A stretch of DNA of 64,000 bases, taken from the NCBI GenBank assembly GCA_963772065.1, contig CAVYVZ010000010.1:1054001-1118000 (forward strand), read 5' to 3'. The DNA is from CAVYVZ01 sp963772065 (GTDB taxonomy: Bacteria; Acidobacteriota; Vicinamibacteria; Vicinamibacterales; UBA2999). Positions within the stretch are counted from its first letter, which is position 1, and every line of letters starts with the position of its first letter. The notes under the pieces are model-generated. The model did not search any database, was not told the DNA's origin, and saw nothing but the letters and a program-made list of their open reading frames with translations. Below are positions 26,883-36,024 of this stretch, piece by piece. A program made the translations under genes and the position numbers.

Positions 26883-28310
26883 ATGGGTGGCGCCTTCAAC
26901 GTCGGGGAATGGACCGCAGAGCCGTCACGGAATCTGCTCGTGCGCGGCGAGGAACAGGTTCGTGTCGAGCCGCGCGTCATGGACGTGCTGGTCTTCCTCG
27001 CCGACCGCGCCGATCACGCCGTCTCCAAGGAGCTCCTGATAGAACACGTCTGGAACAGCCGCTACGTCACCGACGATGTCCTGACCGTGACGATTTACGC
27101 GCTGCGGAAGGCGTTGGGCGATGATGCGCGGAGTCCTCGATACGTCGAAACGGTTTCGCGCCGCGGTTATCGGTTGATTGCGCCCGTGCGCCGTGGGACA
27201 CCGGCGACGTCGTCGAACGAAGCCGTTATGCCCGCGCAGCCGGCGATGCTGCCATCACGTAGAAAATCCTGGACAGCCGTTGCCGCGACGACCGCGCTTG
27301 CATCCTTCGCGGCAGGCGCCCTGTGGACGGTGACCGTGGAACGCACCAGGCGCCACGTGGCTCCGGCCGAGGCGCATGAGGCGTACTTGAAAGGGCGATA
27401 CTTCCTCGATCAGCGCTCGATTCGGGGCTGGCGGCAGGCGCTGGAACAGTTCGAACGCGCGGTCGCCATCGATCCGTTCGATCCCGCGGCGCAAGCTGGA
27501 CTCGCCGATACGTACAGCGCGATGTCGGACTTCGGCGTCGCCTCGCCCGCTGAGATGCGTCCGCGGGCGATGCGCTCCGCGCAGCGCGCGCTGCAGCTGG
27601 ATCGGGAATCGGCCGAGGGGCACGCGGCCCTGGGCCGGGCACAATTTCTGTTCGACTGGGACTTTCCCGCTGCGGAGCGCAGCCTGGCGCACGCGGTGGC
27701 GCTCGATTCGGACTACATGCCGGCGCACCAGGCGATGGCATGGCTCAAGTCGGCACGTGGGCAGCACGCCGAAGCTGTTTCTGCGGCGCGAACGGCGCTC
27801 CAGCTCGACCCCGTCAACACGGCGCGGTACAACGAGCTGGCATGGGTGCTGGCGTTGAGCGGGCGGCCGGACGATTCGCTCAAAGAGGTCGAACGCGCGC
27901 TCCAATTGAACCCCCGGTCGATCGAGGCGCACATGATGAAGGGCTGGGTGTTCGAACTGAGCGGCCGGCCGGATGCGGCATTTGCCGCGTACCGCGATGG
28001 CCTGCGGATTATCGGACTCTCGAAGGAATCGCTCGAGCGCATCGAGCTGGTGTATCGCGCTGAAGGAATGCCAGGCTATTACCGCGACCTTTTGAACCAG
28101 CAGAGCGGCAGCATGCCGATGTCGAATACGTGGCGCGCGCAGCTGTATGTTCGGGTGGGCGAGCTCGACCGCGCGATTGAATCGCTGGAGCAGGCATACC
28201 GCAAACGAGAGGGCGCGCTCGCCTGGGTCAGTGTGGAACCCACGTTTCAGCCGCTCCGCTCGGATGCGCGGTTTCAGCTGATCGCCGCCGGCGTTCATCA
28301 CCGGAACTGA
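26883..28310 (+). CDS. CadC-like winged-helix regulator with transmembrane helix and TPR sensor
   Basis: A 475-residue protein. Residues 1-103 form an OmpR/CadC-type DNA-binding wing (VRVEPRVMDVLVFLADRADH, LLIEHVWNSRYVTDDVLTVT, RYVETVSRRGYRLIAPV). One membrane helix lies at about 130-150. Residues about 165-460 are TPRs (ALEQFERAVAIDPFDPAAQA, ALQLDPVNTARYNELAWVLA, ALQLNPRSIEAHMMKGWVFE), probably periplasmic. It is a one-component membrane-bound transcription regulator that senses through its TPR part. This design is frequent in Acidobacteria. It may control the hydrolase/DUF2911 gene 117 bp downstream, but no site was identified. Confidence 0.87.
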   Translation: MGGAFNVGEWTAEPSRNLLVRGEEQVRVEPRVMDVLVFLADRADHAVSKELLIEHVWNSRYVTDDVLTVTIYALRKALGDDARSPRYVETVSRRGYRLIAPVRRGTPATSSNEAVMPAQPAMLPSRRKSWTAVAATTALASFAAGALWTVTVERTRRHVAPAEAHEAYLKGRYFLDQRSIRGWRQALEQFERAVAIDPFDPAAQAGLADTYSAMSDFGVASPAEMRPRAMRSAQRALQLDRESAEGHAALGRAQFLFDWDFPAAERSLAHAVALDSDYMPAHQAMAWLKSARGQHAEAVSAARTALQLDPVNTARYNELAWVLALSGRPDDSLKEVERALQLNPRSIEAHMMKGWVFELSGRPDAAFAAYRDGLRIIGLSKESLERIELVYRAEGMPGYYRDLLNQQSGSMPMSNTWRAQLYVRVGELDRAIESLEQAYRKREGALAWVSVEPTFQPLRSDARFQLIAAGVHHRN

Positions 28311-28427
28311 CCGGGAGCAGCCTTCCCGACAACCCTCAGGTGAACTTCACCTTTTCTTCAGGACATCGCCCCGCCGTGAGCGGCACAGTCCGCTCGTTGC
28401 GAGGTGGATCCGTCCTGGAGGAGAGGT

Positions 28428-30188
28428 ATGTGCAGAACGTCGCCTTACGCGGTGATTGGACTTGGCGTTGCGCTCGCGGCCATGACCGCGACGCTCTCGG
28501 CGCAGCCCGAGGACGTGCGCGGGCGAATAGCCGAAGTGTTGCGCTATTCAGGAATCGAGAATCCAGCCCCCGACGACGTGGGTCGCATGGCGGACCTTTG
28601 GTCACGCGCCCAGCAGCCGGGCCTCGCCGGCGATGAACGCCGGCTGGCGTTTCGCGACATGTACGTGCTCTACGCGAAGCTGCATGGCCGCGACCTGGCC
28701 TCGCGCCCCCAGGCGCTCGATCGTGTCGCTCAGTTTGCCGCAAGCACGTTCGATGGGGGCGGGCGGATGGACCTCTCGCTGCCCGAGCCGCGCGGCGCAC
28801 CGTCGGGCAGCTACCTCCACGTCGAGTCACGAGGGCACGGGCCGATTCAGCTGCTCCTGATCTCGGACCTGGGGATCGACGGGTTGAAGCTGTACGACTC
28901 GTTCGTGCAGCGGCAGGGCGCCGCATACACGATGCGCATTGTCACACTGCCCTTCGCGGGCCGTGCGCGTCCATTGCCCTGGCCGGAGAAGCTCGATCAT
29001 GCCGGGCGGCCGTGGGTGAGTCAGATCGAGCGCGAGCTCCTGACCCTCGTCGATCAGCCACACATGAAGGGCGTCACGATTGTCGGCACCGCGGCCGGCG
29101 GATACTTCGCGGCGCGGCTGGCGCTGCTGCGGCCGAAGCAGGTTCGCTCCGTGGTGCTGGTGAACGCGCTGGTGAACGTATCGATGCGCGCGGTGAACGA
29201 GCCCGACGCGCCCGCGCCGATGGCGCAGCGCCTCCTCTTCATGAAGTCCGTCGCGCCCACGCCTCAGTTGTTTCCCGTCGCTCCAATGCCCTCGCCCGAA
29301 GCCCTGCGCCGCCTGATTGCCGATCAGAACTCCTCTCATCCGACCGCACGCAACTGGATGGCCTTTGCCGTGAAAGACGCGGCGGTATCGCGCGCATGGA
29401 CGTTCGACGCGCTGACCGGCGGCTTCTTTGTTCCGAGCCTGGAATACCGGTGGGAGCTGACGACGACAGACCTGACGGAAGAGATGAAGGAGCTCGCGGT
29501 TCCCCTGCTCGTGCTGGGCTCATGGCACGACGAAGGTTCGCCCGCCGGAAACACGCCGACCATTTCCCAATGGGAAGAGTTGAAGCTGCTCTACCCGAAG
29601 ATTCCGCTCAACGTCGCCGCGTTCGACGACACGCGCCACTACATCAGCGCCGATGCGCCGGAGGAGTTCGACCTGGCGATCGCGGACTTCCTTGCCGGAC
29701 GCCGCGTGCACGGGAAGACCGGCTACACGCTGCCGCGCACGAGCCCGCGCGCATCGGTGATGCAGGCCGTCGGCGGCGCGGAGATCGCCATCGCGTACGG
29801 GCGGCCGGCGGTGAAGGGGCGCAGGATCTGGGGCGAGCTGGTGCCAAACGGCCGCGTCTGGCGCGCCGGCGCGAACGAGGCCACGACGTTTTCCGTCAAC
29901 CGTGACATCAGAATCGATGGCAACGCCCTGGCGGCAGGAAGCTACACCTTCTTTGCGATCCCGGGCGACGCGGAGTGGACGATGATCTTCAACCGCGTGC
30001 CGCGGCAATGGGGCGCCTTCGACTACAATCCGGCGTTCGATGCGCTTCGCGTCACGGTTCGGCCGGCGGAAGCGCCGCACGAAGAGTATCTGCGCTACAC
30101 GATCCAACCCGTCGCCCCAAGCGGCGCGATCGCCACGCTGGCGTGGGAGAAACGCGCTCTCTCGTTCCGAATCGATGTGTCCCCGTGA
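28428..30188 (+). CDS. Secreted alpha/beta-hydrolase-like protein fused to DUF2911
   Basis: A 586-residue protein with a signal peptide (AVIGLGVALAAMTATLSAQ). Residues about 120-430 have an alpha/beta-hydrolase pattern, but the nucleophile elbow reads VTIVGTAAGGYFAA, with Ala222 where the catalytic Ser should be (GTAAG instead of GxSxG). A late DTRHYISADAPEEF supplies a His. Residues about 440-560 are DUF2911 (AIAYGRPAVKGRRIWGELV, NGRVWRAGANEATTFSVN, GSYTFFAIPGDAEWTMIFN). DUF2911 proteins are secreted and uncharacterised. The fusion may bind rather than cleave its ligand. The ATG is preceded by GGAGGAGAGG. Confidence 0.8.
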   Translation: MCRTSPYAVIGLGVALAAMTATLSAQPEDVRGRIAEVLRYSGIENPAPDDVGRMADLWSRAQQPGLAGDERRLAFRDMYVLYAKLHGRDLASRPQALDRVAQFAASTFDGGGRMDLSLPEPRGAPSGSYLHVESRGHGPIQLLLISDLGIDGLKLYDSFVQRQGAAYTMRIVTLPFAGRARPLPWPEKLDHAGRPWVSQIERELLTLVDQPHMKGVTIVGTAAGGYFAARLALLRPKQVRSVVLVNALVNVSMRAVNEPDAPAPMAQRLLFMKSVAPTPQLFPVAPMPSPEALRRLIADQNSSHPTARNWMAFAVKDAAVSRAWTFDALTGGFFVPSLEYRWELTTTDLTEEMKELAVPLLVLGSWHDEGSPAGNTPTISQWEELKLLYPKIPLNVAAFDDTRHYISADAPEEFDLAIADFLAGRRVHGKTGYTLPRTSPRASVMQAVGGAEIAIAYGRPAVKGRRIWGELVPNGRVWRAGANEATTFSVNRDIRIDGNALAAGSYTFFAIPGDAEWTMIFNRVPRQWGAFDYNPAFDALRVTVRPAEAPHEEYLRYTIQPVAPSGAIATLAWEKRALSFRIDVSP

Positions 30189-30195
30189 TCTCCAG

Positions 30196-31188
30196 TCAGC
30201 GAATGGTGGCCTGGTCCGTTCTGTGCTCGCCGCGGTGACGGGCGAGATCGGCATCCACCATCATGCCCACGAGCCGCTCGAACGAGACCGTCGGCTTCCA
30301 CCCGAGGACGCGGCGCGCCTTGCTCGCGTCGCCGATCAGGTGATCGACTTCCGCCGGACGCAGAAGGAGGGGATCGACGCGGACGTGCTTCTGCCACTCG
30401 AGGCCGGCGTGGCCGAACGCCGCTTCCACGAGCTGCCGCACCGAGTGGCTCTCCCCGGTGGCGATGACGTAGTCGTCGGGCTGATCCTGCTGCAGCATCT
30501 GCCACATGGCGCGGACGTAGTCGCCCGCGAAGCCCCAGTCGCGATGCGCGTCGAGGTTGCCGAGCGAGAGGTGATCGGAAAGTCCGAGCTTGATGCGCGC
30601 CACGCCGTCGGTGACCTTGCGGGTCACGAACTCCAGGCCCCGACGCGGCGACTCGTGGTTGAAGAGGATGCCCGACACGGCGAACAGGCCGTAGCTCTCG
30701 CGATAGTTGACGGTGATGTAGTGGGCGAAGACCTTCGAGACGCCATACGGGCTGCGCGGGTAGAACGGCGTGAGCTCGGTCTGCGGGACCTCGCGCACGC
30801 GCCCGTACATTTCGCTCGATGACGCCTGATAGATCCGGACCGATGTATCCACCTGGCGGATCGCTTCGAGCATCCTGGTCACGCCCTGCGAGTTGAAGTC
30901 TCCCGTCAGGAGCGGCTGGTCCCACGACGCCGGCACGAACGACATCGCAGCCAGGTTGTAGAACTCGTGCGGCCGCACGTCCTGGACGATTCGCATCAGC
31001 GAGAGCTGATCGAGCAGATCGGCCGGTCGGAGGGTGACGCGATCCAGCAGGTGCTCGATCCGCCACAGGTTGGGCGAGCTCGATCGGCGAACGACGCCGG
31101 TCACGTCGTAGCCCTCTTCGAGAAGGAGCTCTGCCAGGTACGACCCGTCCTGACCGGTGATGCCGGTGATGATCGCGCGTTTTGCCAT
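30196..31188 (-). CDS. gmd: GDP-mannose 4,6-dehydratase
   Basis: The 330-residue extended SDR has TGITGQDGSYLAELLLEEGY (NADP motif), SSSEMYG (catalytic Ser/Glu), SPYGVSKVFAHY (YxxxK), the family-specific FNHESPRRGLEFVTRKVTDG, and GNLDAHRDWGFAGDYV. It converts GDP-mannose to GDP-4-keto-6-deoxymannose, the precursor of GDP-fucose, GDP-rhamnose and related sugars. It follows the dTDP-4-dehydrorhamnose reductase-like gene by 18 bp, and together they could make a GDP-deoxysugar. A TAGAAT -10-like box overlaps that gene's stop, 15 nt before this ATG. Confidence 0.95.
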   Translation of the reverse strand: MAKRAIITGITGQDGSYLAELLLEEGYDVTGVVRRSSSPNLWRIEHLLDRVTLRPADLLDQLSLMRIVQDVRPHEFYNLAAMSFVPASWDQPLLTGDFNSQGVTRMLEAIRQVDTSVRIYQASSSEMYGRVREVPQTELTPFYPRSPYGVSKVFAHYITVNYRESYGLFAVSGILFNHESPRRGLEFVTRKVTDGVARIKLGLSDHLSLGNLDAHRDWGFAGDYVRAMWQMLQQDQPDDYVIATGESHSVRQLVEAAFGHAGLEWQKHVRVDPLLLRPAEVDHLIGDASKARRVLGWKPTVSFERLVGMMVDADLARHRGEHRTDQATIR

Positions 31189-31206
31189 CAGTTTGTGCGA
31201 GACATT

Positions 31207-32083
31207 CTACGCTGCCGGCTGCCGCCGCACGCCCAGCCAGCGCTTCAGCGCGTCCTGCCACGGCGGCATCGGGTATCCCGCCGCGGCCAGCTTGGCGTTG
31301 TCGAGGGCGCAGTACCGCGGGCGAGACGCCGGGAGAGCGGCTTCCGCCATCGTGGCGGTCTTGAAGCGCGGCGTCACGCCGAGGAGCGTGGCCGCTTCCT
31401 TGGCGACGTCATGCCACGTAGCCGCGCCGGAGTTCACGCAATGATACAAGCCGGGTGCGGCGCGACTGCTCACCAGGTGGCGCGTCGCCGCCGCCACGTC
31501 CTCGATGTAGCTGGGCGACACGACACGGTCCGTGAACACCCGGATCTCGCGTCCTTCCTCGAGGCCGTTGACGATCGAATCGAGCGTGCCGCGGCGACCC
31601 TGCCATGCCACGTCGCAGCCAAAGAGGCTCTCGACCCGAAGCACGAACCCGCGCGGCGCCTCGAGCGCAAACCATTCGCCCAGGAGCTTCGACGCGGCGT
31701 AGGTGCTCCGCGGCGCGGGCTCGGCGCTCTCGGCGTACGGGATCGACGGCCTCGCCGTCGAACACGAAATCGCTCCCGTAGTGCACGAGCGTGGCGCCGC
31801 ACGCCTCGGCGGCACGGGCGAGGCTCCGCACGGCAAACGCGTTCACCGCCAGCGCGGCGGTGGGCGCCGTCTCCGCACCGTCGACGTCGTTGAACGCCGC
31901 GCAATTGACGATGAGGTCAGGCCGCGCGCCGGCCATGACGTCGCGCACGGCTGCCGGGTCGGTGATATCGAGATCGGGGCGCCGCAAGGCGATCACCTGT
32001 GCGTCCGAGAACGTCCGGACGATCGCTGCACCAAGCTGTCCCGCCGCGCCGGTGACGAGCACGCGGTGATGTAGGACGTTCAA
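31207..32083 (-). CDS. dTDP-4-dehydrorhamnose reductase-like SDR (one frameshift)
   Basis: About 291 residues with a single inserted C near 31741 (GATCC[C]GTACGCC). Motifs are RVLVTGAAGQLGAAIVRTF, DLIVNCAAFNDVDGAE, VHYGSDFVFDGEA, STYAASKLLGEW (YxxxK) and VVSPSYIEDVAAATRHLV, all of the RmlD type. It reduces a 4-keto deoxysugar nucleotide. Because its neighbour is gmd, the substrate may be a GDP- rather than a dTDP-sugar (RMD-like role). I chose the TTG at 32083; a GTG at 32062 would also preserve the glycine motif. A TACGAT box lies 7 nt upstream of the TTG. Confidence 0.85.
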
Positions 32084-32119
32084 CCAGACGATCGTACTGC
32101 ATTCTGGATTCGGTTTTGT

Positions 32120-33219
32120 ATGGAGCAGATTGACACAGCGGTGATTGGAGGCGGCGTCGTCGGACTCGCGGCGGCGTTCGCCATTGCGAAACAGGGACGC
32201 AGCGTGTGCGTGCTCGAACGCGAACCCAGGCCGGGCATGGGGACGAGCACGCACAACAGCCAGGTGATTCATGCGGGCATCTACTATCCGCCCGGGTCGC
32301 TGAAGGCGAAGCACTGCGTCGGCGGGGCGCAAATGCTGTACGAGTTCTGCGAGCGGTACGCATCCCGTACCAGCGCTGCGGAAAGCTGATCGTCGCCCAG
32401 GACGATCAGGAGATCGAGGAGCTCGCGACGTTGCGCGACAGGGGCGAGGCAAACGGCGTGCGCGGGCTCGAGATCGTCGACGCGGCCTTCGTGAAGCGCC
32501 GCGAGCCGCACATCCGCGCCAAGGCGGCGATGTTCTCGCCCGAGAGCGGCATTCTGGAGGCCGAGGCGCTCGTGCGCACGCTGACGCGGCTGTGCAGCGA
32601 ACACGATGCCGCCGTGCTCCCGGGGTCGCCCCTCACGGCCGCAACCGTCCGCACGAACGGCATCGAGCTTCGGACGCCGGCCGAATCGATCCTCGCGCGG
32701 ACGGTCGTCAACGCCGCCGGCCTCTACGCAGACGATGTGTCGGCGATGCTCGGCGGCGAGGCGTTCCGCATCTACGCGTGCCGCGGTGAGTACGCCGAGC
32801 TCGTCCCCTCGAAGCGCGGCATGGTGAACGCCCTGGTGTATCCGCTGCCGCACCGCTCCGGCCACGGCCTCGGCACGCACCTCGCGAAAACGACCTGGGG
32901 CAACGTCACGCTCGGCCCGACCATCAAGTACCAGGACCGAAAGGACGACTACGAGGGAGATCGGATGGCGGTGGAGGAATTTCTGGAGCCGGCGCGCGAA
33001 CTGCTGCCGGACCTGCAGCTCGCGGACCTGCGGCTCGGCGGCACCGGCATCCGCGCGAAGCTCCATCCTCCGGACGAGAAGTTCGCGGACTTCTTCATTG
33101 CGAGAGATCGGAAGAACCCACGGCTGGTGCAGGCCTCGGGAATCGAATCGCCCGGGCTGACATCATGCCTCGCTATCGGCGAGCACGTGGCGCAGCTCGT
33201 GGAGGAGCTATTGGATTAG
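32120..33219 (+). CDS. lhgO: L-2-hydroxyglutarate oxidase-like FAD enzyme (one frameshift)
   Basis: About 366 residues with one missing base near 32360 (before IPYQRCGKLIVAQDD). The N-terminal FAD motif is DTAVIGGGVVGLAAAFAIAK. STHNSQVIHAGIYYPPGSLK is the diagnostic LhgO/YgaF stretch. GILEAEALVRTL, TVVNAAGLYADDVSA and GGTGIRAKLHPPDEKFADF complete the DAO fold. It oxidises L-2-hydroxyglutarate to 2-oxoglutarate, passing electrons to quinone, and so repairs a side product of central metabolism. It diverges from the deoxysugar genes and overlaps the convergent VOC gene at the 3' end by about 46 bp. Confidence 0.88.
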
Positions 33220-33613
33220 GCGGTGCCGGCGGGTCGACGCTGGTCGGCAGTTCGTACCACAGCTCGATTTCGTACCCGTCGGGATCCGTGGCGAACAGGT
33301 ACGGCTCACCGGGCACGAATTCGCCTTTGTCGGTCACGACGCCGCCGGCGCTGGCCACGGCGTCAGCGGCGCGATCGATGTCGGCCGGGTCGATCAGGCG
33401 GAATCCAAAATGCGCGATGCCCCCGGTTTTTCCAACGCCTTTTCTGCCCTGCTCCAGGACGATGACGTCCCAGGAACCCGGCGTCTGCAGCTGCACGAAC
33501 GTGGCGTCGCGGTAGACCTCCACCGATCCTAGTAACTGTTGGTAGAACGCCGCCGAGCGGTCGAGATCCGACACCGTGAGCGCGATGTGCGTCAAGCCGC
33601 GCGTCCGAATCAT
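33173..33613 (-). CDS. VOC-family (glyoxalase/bleomycin-resistance-like) protein
   Basis: A 146-residue protein with paired beta-alpha-beta modules: GLTHIALTVSDLDRSAAFYQ at the start, GGIAHFGFRL in the middle and FATDPDGYEIELWYE near the end. Candidate metal ligands are the His of THIAL, the His of IAHFGF and the Glu of IELW. The substrate is unknown. The C-terminal Pro-rich tail (VDPPAPPNPIAPPRAAPR) is encoded by the region overlapping lhgO and may be non-functional read-through. The start ATG at 33613 lies 5 bp after the YbjQ gene stop, so the two are co-transcribed. Confidence 0.82.
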   Translation of the reverse strand: MIRTRGLTHIALTVSDLDRSAAFYQQLLGSVEVYRDATFVQLQTPGSWDVIVLEQGRKGVGKTGGIAHFGFRLIDPADIDRAADAVASAGGVVTDKGEFVPGEPYLFATDPDGYEIELWYELPTSVDPPAPPNPIAPPRAAPRARR

Positions 33614-33618
33614 GCCCG

Positions 33619-33951
33619 CTATTCCGGTGAAATCAGCACGGCCGTTCCACTCGCGCTGACCATCAGCATGCCGCCGCCCTGTCCGACCTGGATCGTTTCG
33701 TAGTCCAGATCGACGCTGACCACGGCGTTGGCACCAAGGTCGCGCGCCTGCTGCGTCATCTCGTCGATCGCAATCTGCTTCGCCTTCCGCAGCTCCTGCT
33801 CGTACGCGGCCGAGCGGCCGCCGACGATGTCGCGGATGCCGGCGAAGAGATCCTTGAAGATGTTCGCGCCGAGTATCGCCTCGCCGCTGACCAGGCCAAG
33901 CGAGCGGCTCGAGCGGTGCCCTGCAACGGTTGGAGTCGTGACAATCTGCAT
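33619..33951 (-). CDS. YbjQ/UPF0145 family protein
   Basis: A 110-residue protein with the YbjQ pattern: IVTTPTVAGHRSSRSLGLVS at the start, GGRSAAYEQELRKAKQIAID, then LGANAVVSVDLDYETI. Family members form pentamers and have been called heavy-metal-binding-like, but the function is not established. The start ATG at 33951 begins the conserved strand. A TAGAAT box ends 5 nt upstream, suggesting leaderless initiation. Confidence 0.88.
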   Translation of the reverse strand: MQIVTTPTVAGHRSSRSLGLVSGEAILGANIFKDLFAGIRDIVGGRSAAYEQELRKAKQIAIDEMTQQARDLGANAVVSVDLDYETIQVGQGGGMLMVSASGTAVLISPE

Positions 33952-34036
33952 GATCGATTCTACGGTGTACGGCTGACATTCGTTCGACGGTTCGATCGCA
34001 TGATCCGGATAGCCGGACGCGAATCGAGAACCAAGA

Positions 34037-34870
34037 ATGACATCAGCCATGCGCGATCGCGACTACGTGCTCGGCACGCACGACGATGAGGTGGAGCGCC
34101 TCGGCATCCAGCATCGCGTCTGGCGCCCGCGCGCGCTCCACGGGTGGCAGCGGGCTGGGTTCCGCACGGGCCAGACGCTGCTCGACGTCGGGTGCGGGCC
34201 GGGTTGGGCGGCGCGGGACCTGGCCGAGCTCGTCGGCCCCTCCGGCCGCGTGGTCGCGGTCGATCGCTCCAGACGATTCCTCGACGTGGTCGAGGGAATT
34301 CGTGACGAGCGACGTCTCACGCAGATCGAAACGCTGGAGCTCGATCTGAACGATCCTGCGTTTCCCGACGTGATTGCGGACGGTGCCTGGTGCCGCTGGG
34401 TGTTCGCCTTCGTGAAAGATCCCCGCGCGCTCCTGGGCCGTGTTGCGGCCGCGCTCAGACCGGGCGGGGTGCTGGTCGTACACGAGGACTTCGACTACGG
34501 CGCGTGGGGAATCTCGCCGCGATCGGCCGACATGGAGGCGTTCGTGCAAACGGTGATGCGCAGCTGGCGCGACGAGGGAGGCGAACCAGACATCGCGCTC
34601 GATCTGGTGCGCTGGCTGCCCGGTGCGCGACTCGAGCTGCGCGCACTGACGCCGATGCTCGACGTGATCACGCCGGCGAGCCATGTCTGGGAATGGCCGA
34701 AGACGTTCGCCGCGGTCGGCGCGCAGCGCCTCGTGGACCTCGGCTACCTGAACGCGGAGCAACGCGCCGGGGTCACCCACGCCCTCGCAAGTTGGGAGCG
34801 CTCGGCGGATGGCCTGATGACCACCCCCGGCGTCCTCGAGATCATCGCTACTCGGTGCCCCGCTTCCTGA
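34037..34870 (+). CDS. SAM-dependent methyltransferase
   Basis: A 277-residue class I methyltransferase: TLLDVGCGPGWAARDLAEL (motif I), GRVVAVDRSRRFLDVVEG (acidic residue after strand 2), DGAWCRWVFAFVKDPRALL and LRPGGVLVVHEDFDYGAW. It resembles UbiE/arsenite-type small-molecule methyltransferases, and the substrate is unknown. The ATG at 34049 (MRDRDYVLG) is an alternative start. The 3' end overlaps the convergent NHL-repeat gene by 23 bp. Confidence 0.83.
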   Translation: MTSAMRDRDYVLGTHDDEVERLGIQHRVWRPRALHGWQRAGFRTGQTLLDVGCGPGWAARDLAELVGPSGRVVAVDRSRRFLDVVEGIRDERRLTQIETLELDLNDPAFPDVIADGAWCRWVFAFVKDPRALLGRVAAALRPGGVLVVHEDFDYGAWGISPRSADMEAFVQTVMRSWRDEGGEPDIALDLVRWLPGARLELRALTPMLDVITPASHVWEWPKTFAAVGAQRLVDLGYLNAEQRAGVTHALASWERSADGLMTTPGVLEIIATRCPAS

Positions 34871-35963
34871 CGTACCTTCTGATCCCCTTCGGGCCCACCT
34901 CGGCGCCGTAGATGTTTCCGGCCGCGTCCACCGCCACGCCCTCGGCGGCGAGCGTGCCGCGGACCTCCGGAGCATTGCGGGTCTCGGGATCAGGGATGAA
35001 GAAGAGGAGCTTTCCGTCCTTCGCGCCGCCGATCCTGATTCCACGCCGCCAGGCCCCTTGCTCCGGCGCAACCGCACCCGACTCCGAGTCGGCCACATAG
35101 AGCGTGTCGTGGCGATCGATGAAGAGGCCGCTCGGCCGCGAGAAGTTCTTCCAATCAGTGATGTACTTGCCCTCGGTCGTCATGATCTGAATGCGGTTGT
35201 TGCTCCGATCGCCCACGAACAGCCGTCCTTGCGAGTCGAGGGCCAGAGCGTGCGGCTGAATGAACTCGCCTGGACCCGAGCCGAACTTGCCGAAGCTTCC
35301 GAGGTGCTTGCCGTTGCGATCGAACCGGACGATCCGCGTGCTCGTGGTCGGCGTGTTCGCGTGACCCTCGGCCACGAGAATGTCGCCGTTCGGCAGCGTG
35401 ATGACGTCGTTCGGCTGATAGAACGAGGCCGGGTCGGCCTGCTGTCCGGGCTGGTTACCGCCAGCTTTGCCGAGCGTCAGCAGAACCTTGCCGTCGGGGC
35501 TGAACTTGAACACCTGATGGCCAATGAGCTTCGATGGCGCAGGCGGCAGCGGCGTATCGGCGGGCGCACCGGCTGCACGCCGCGGGAGATTGTCCTGACC
35601 ATCGGTCACCCACACGTTGCCGTCCCGGTCGACGTGCATGCCGTGCGGGAAGATCATCAGACCGGACCCGAAGCTCTTGAGCAGCTTCCCCGACGCATCG
35701 AACTTCAGCACGACGTCGAGCGTCGAGTTCAGGCAGCTGTTGGCGCCGCAGCGCTCCCCCACCCAGATCGTGCTGCCGTCCTTGTCGACGTCGACGGCAC
35801 TCGTCGACCCCCACGTGCGACCCTCGGGCATCTTGAAGGGATTCCCCACGGTCTCGTACGGGTTCGGCGCGTCGTTGGTCGGTGTCGCCGGAGCCTGCGC
35901 CAGCGCGGACACGACGATGAGGGCGAAGAGCGACGCGACGGATGCGATCGAGCGGCGTAGCAT
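34848..35963 (-). CDS. Secreted NHL-repeat beta-propeller protein
   Basis: A 371-residue protein with a signal peptide (IASVASLFALIVVSALAQA). Repeats follow the NHL pattern, for example FPHGMHVDRDGNVWVTDGQD, QPHALALDSQGRLFVGDRSN, RPSGLFIDRHDTLYVADSES and AAEGVAVDAAGNIYGAEVGP, a six-bladed propeller. It resembles secreted acidobacterial proteins annotated as peptidylglycine-lyase-like. Activity is unproven, and binding or carbohydrate/lactone chemistry is possible. An AGGAGG lies 5 nt before the ATG, and a TACAAT -10-like box lies at 35990-35985 on this strand. Confidence 0.8.
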   Translation of the reverse strand: MLRRSIASVASLFALIVVSALAQAPATPTNDAPNPYETVGNPFKMPEGRTWGSTSAVDVDKDGSTIWVGERCGANSCLNSTLDVVLKFDASGKLLKSFGSGLMIFPHGMHVDRDGNVWVTDGQDNLPRRAAGAPADTPLPPAPSKLIGHQVFKFSPDGKVLLTLGKAGGNQPGQQADPASFYQPNDVITLPNGDILVAEGHANTPTTSTRIVRFDRNGKHLGSFGKFGSGPGEFIQPHALALDSQGRLFVGDRSNNRIQIMTTEGKYITDWKNFSRPSGLFIDRHDTLYVADSESGAVAPEQGAWRRGIRIGGAKDGKLLFFIPDPETRNAPEVRGTLAAEGVAVDAAGNIYGAEVGPKGIRRYVRKRGTE

Positions 35964-36024
35964 GAGGCCTCCTTGGGCGGGCCGATTGTAGCAGGTGATA
36001 TGCTCGACGGTGCCTTCTCCCTGA

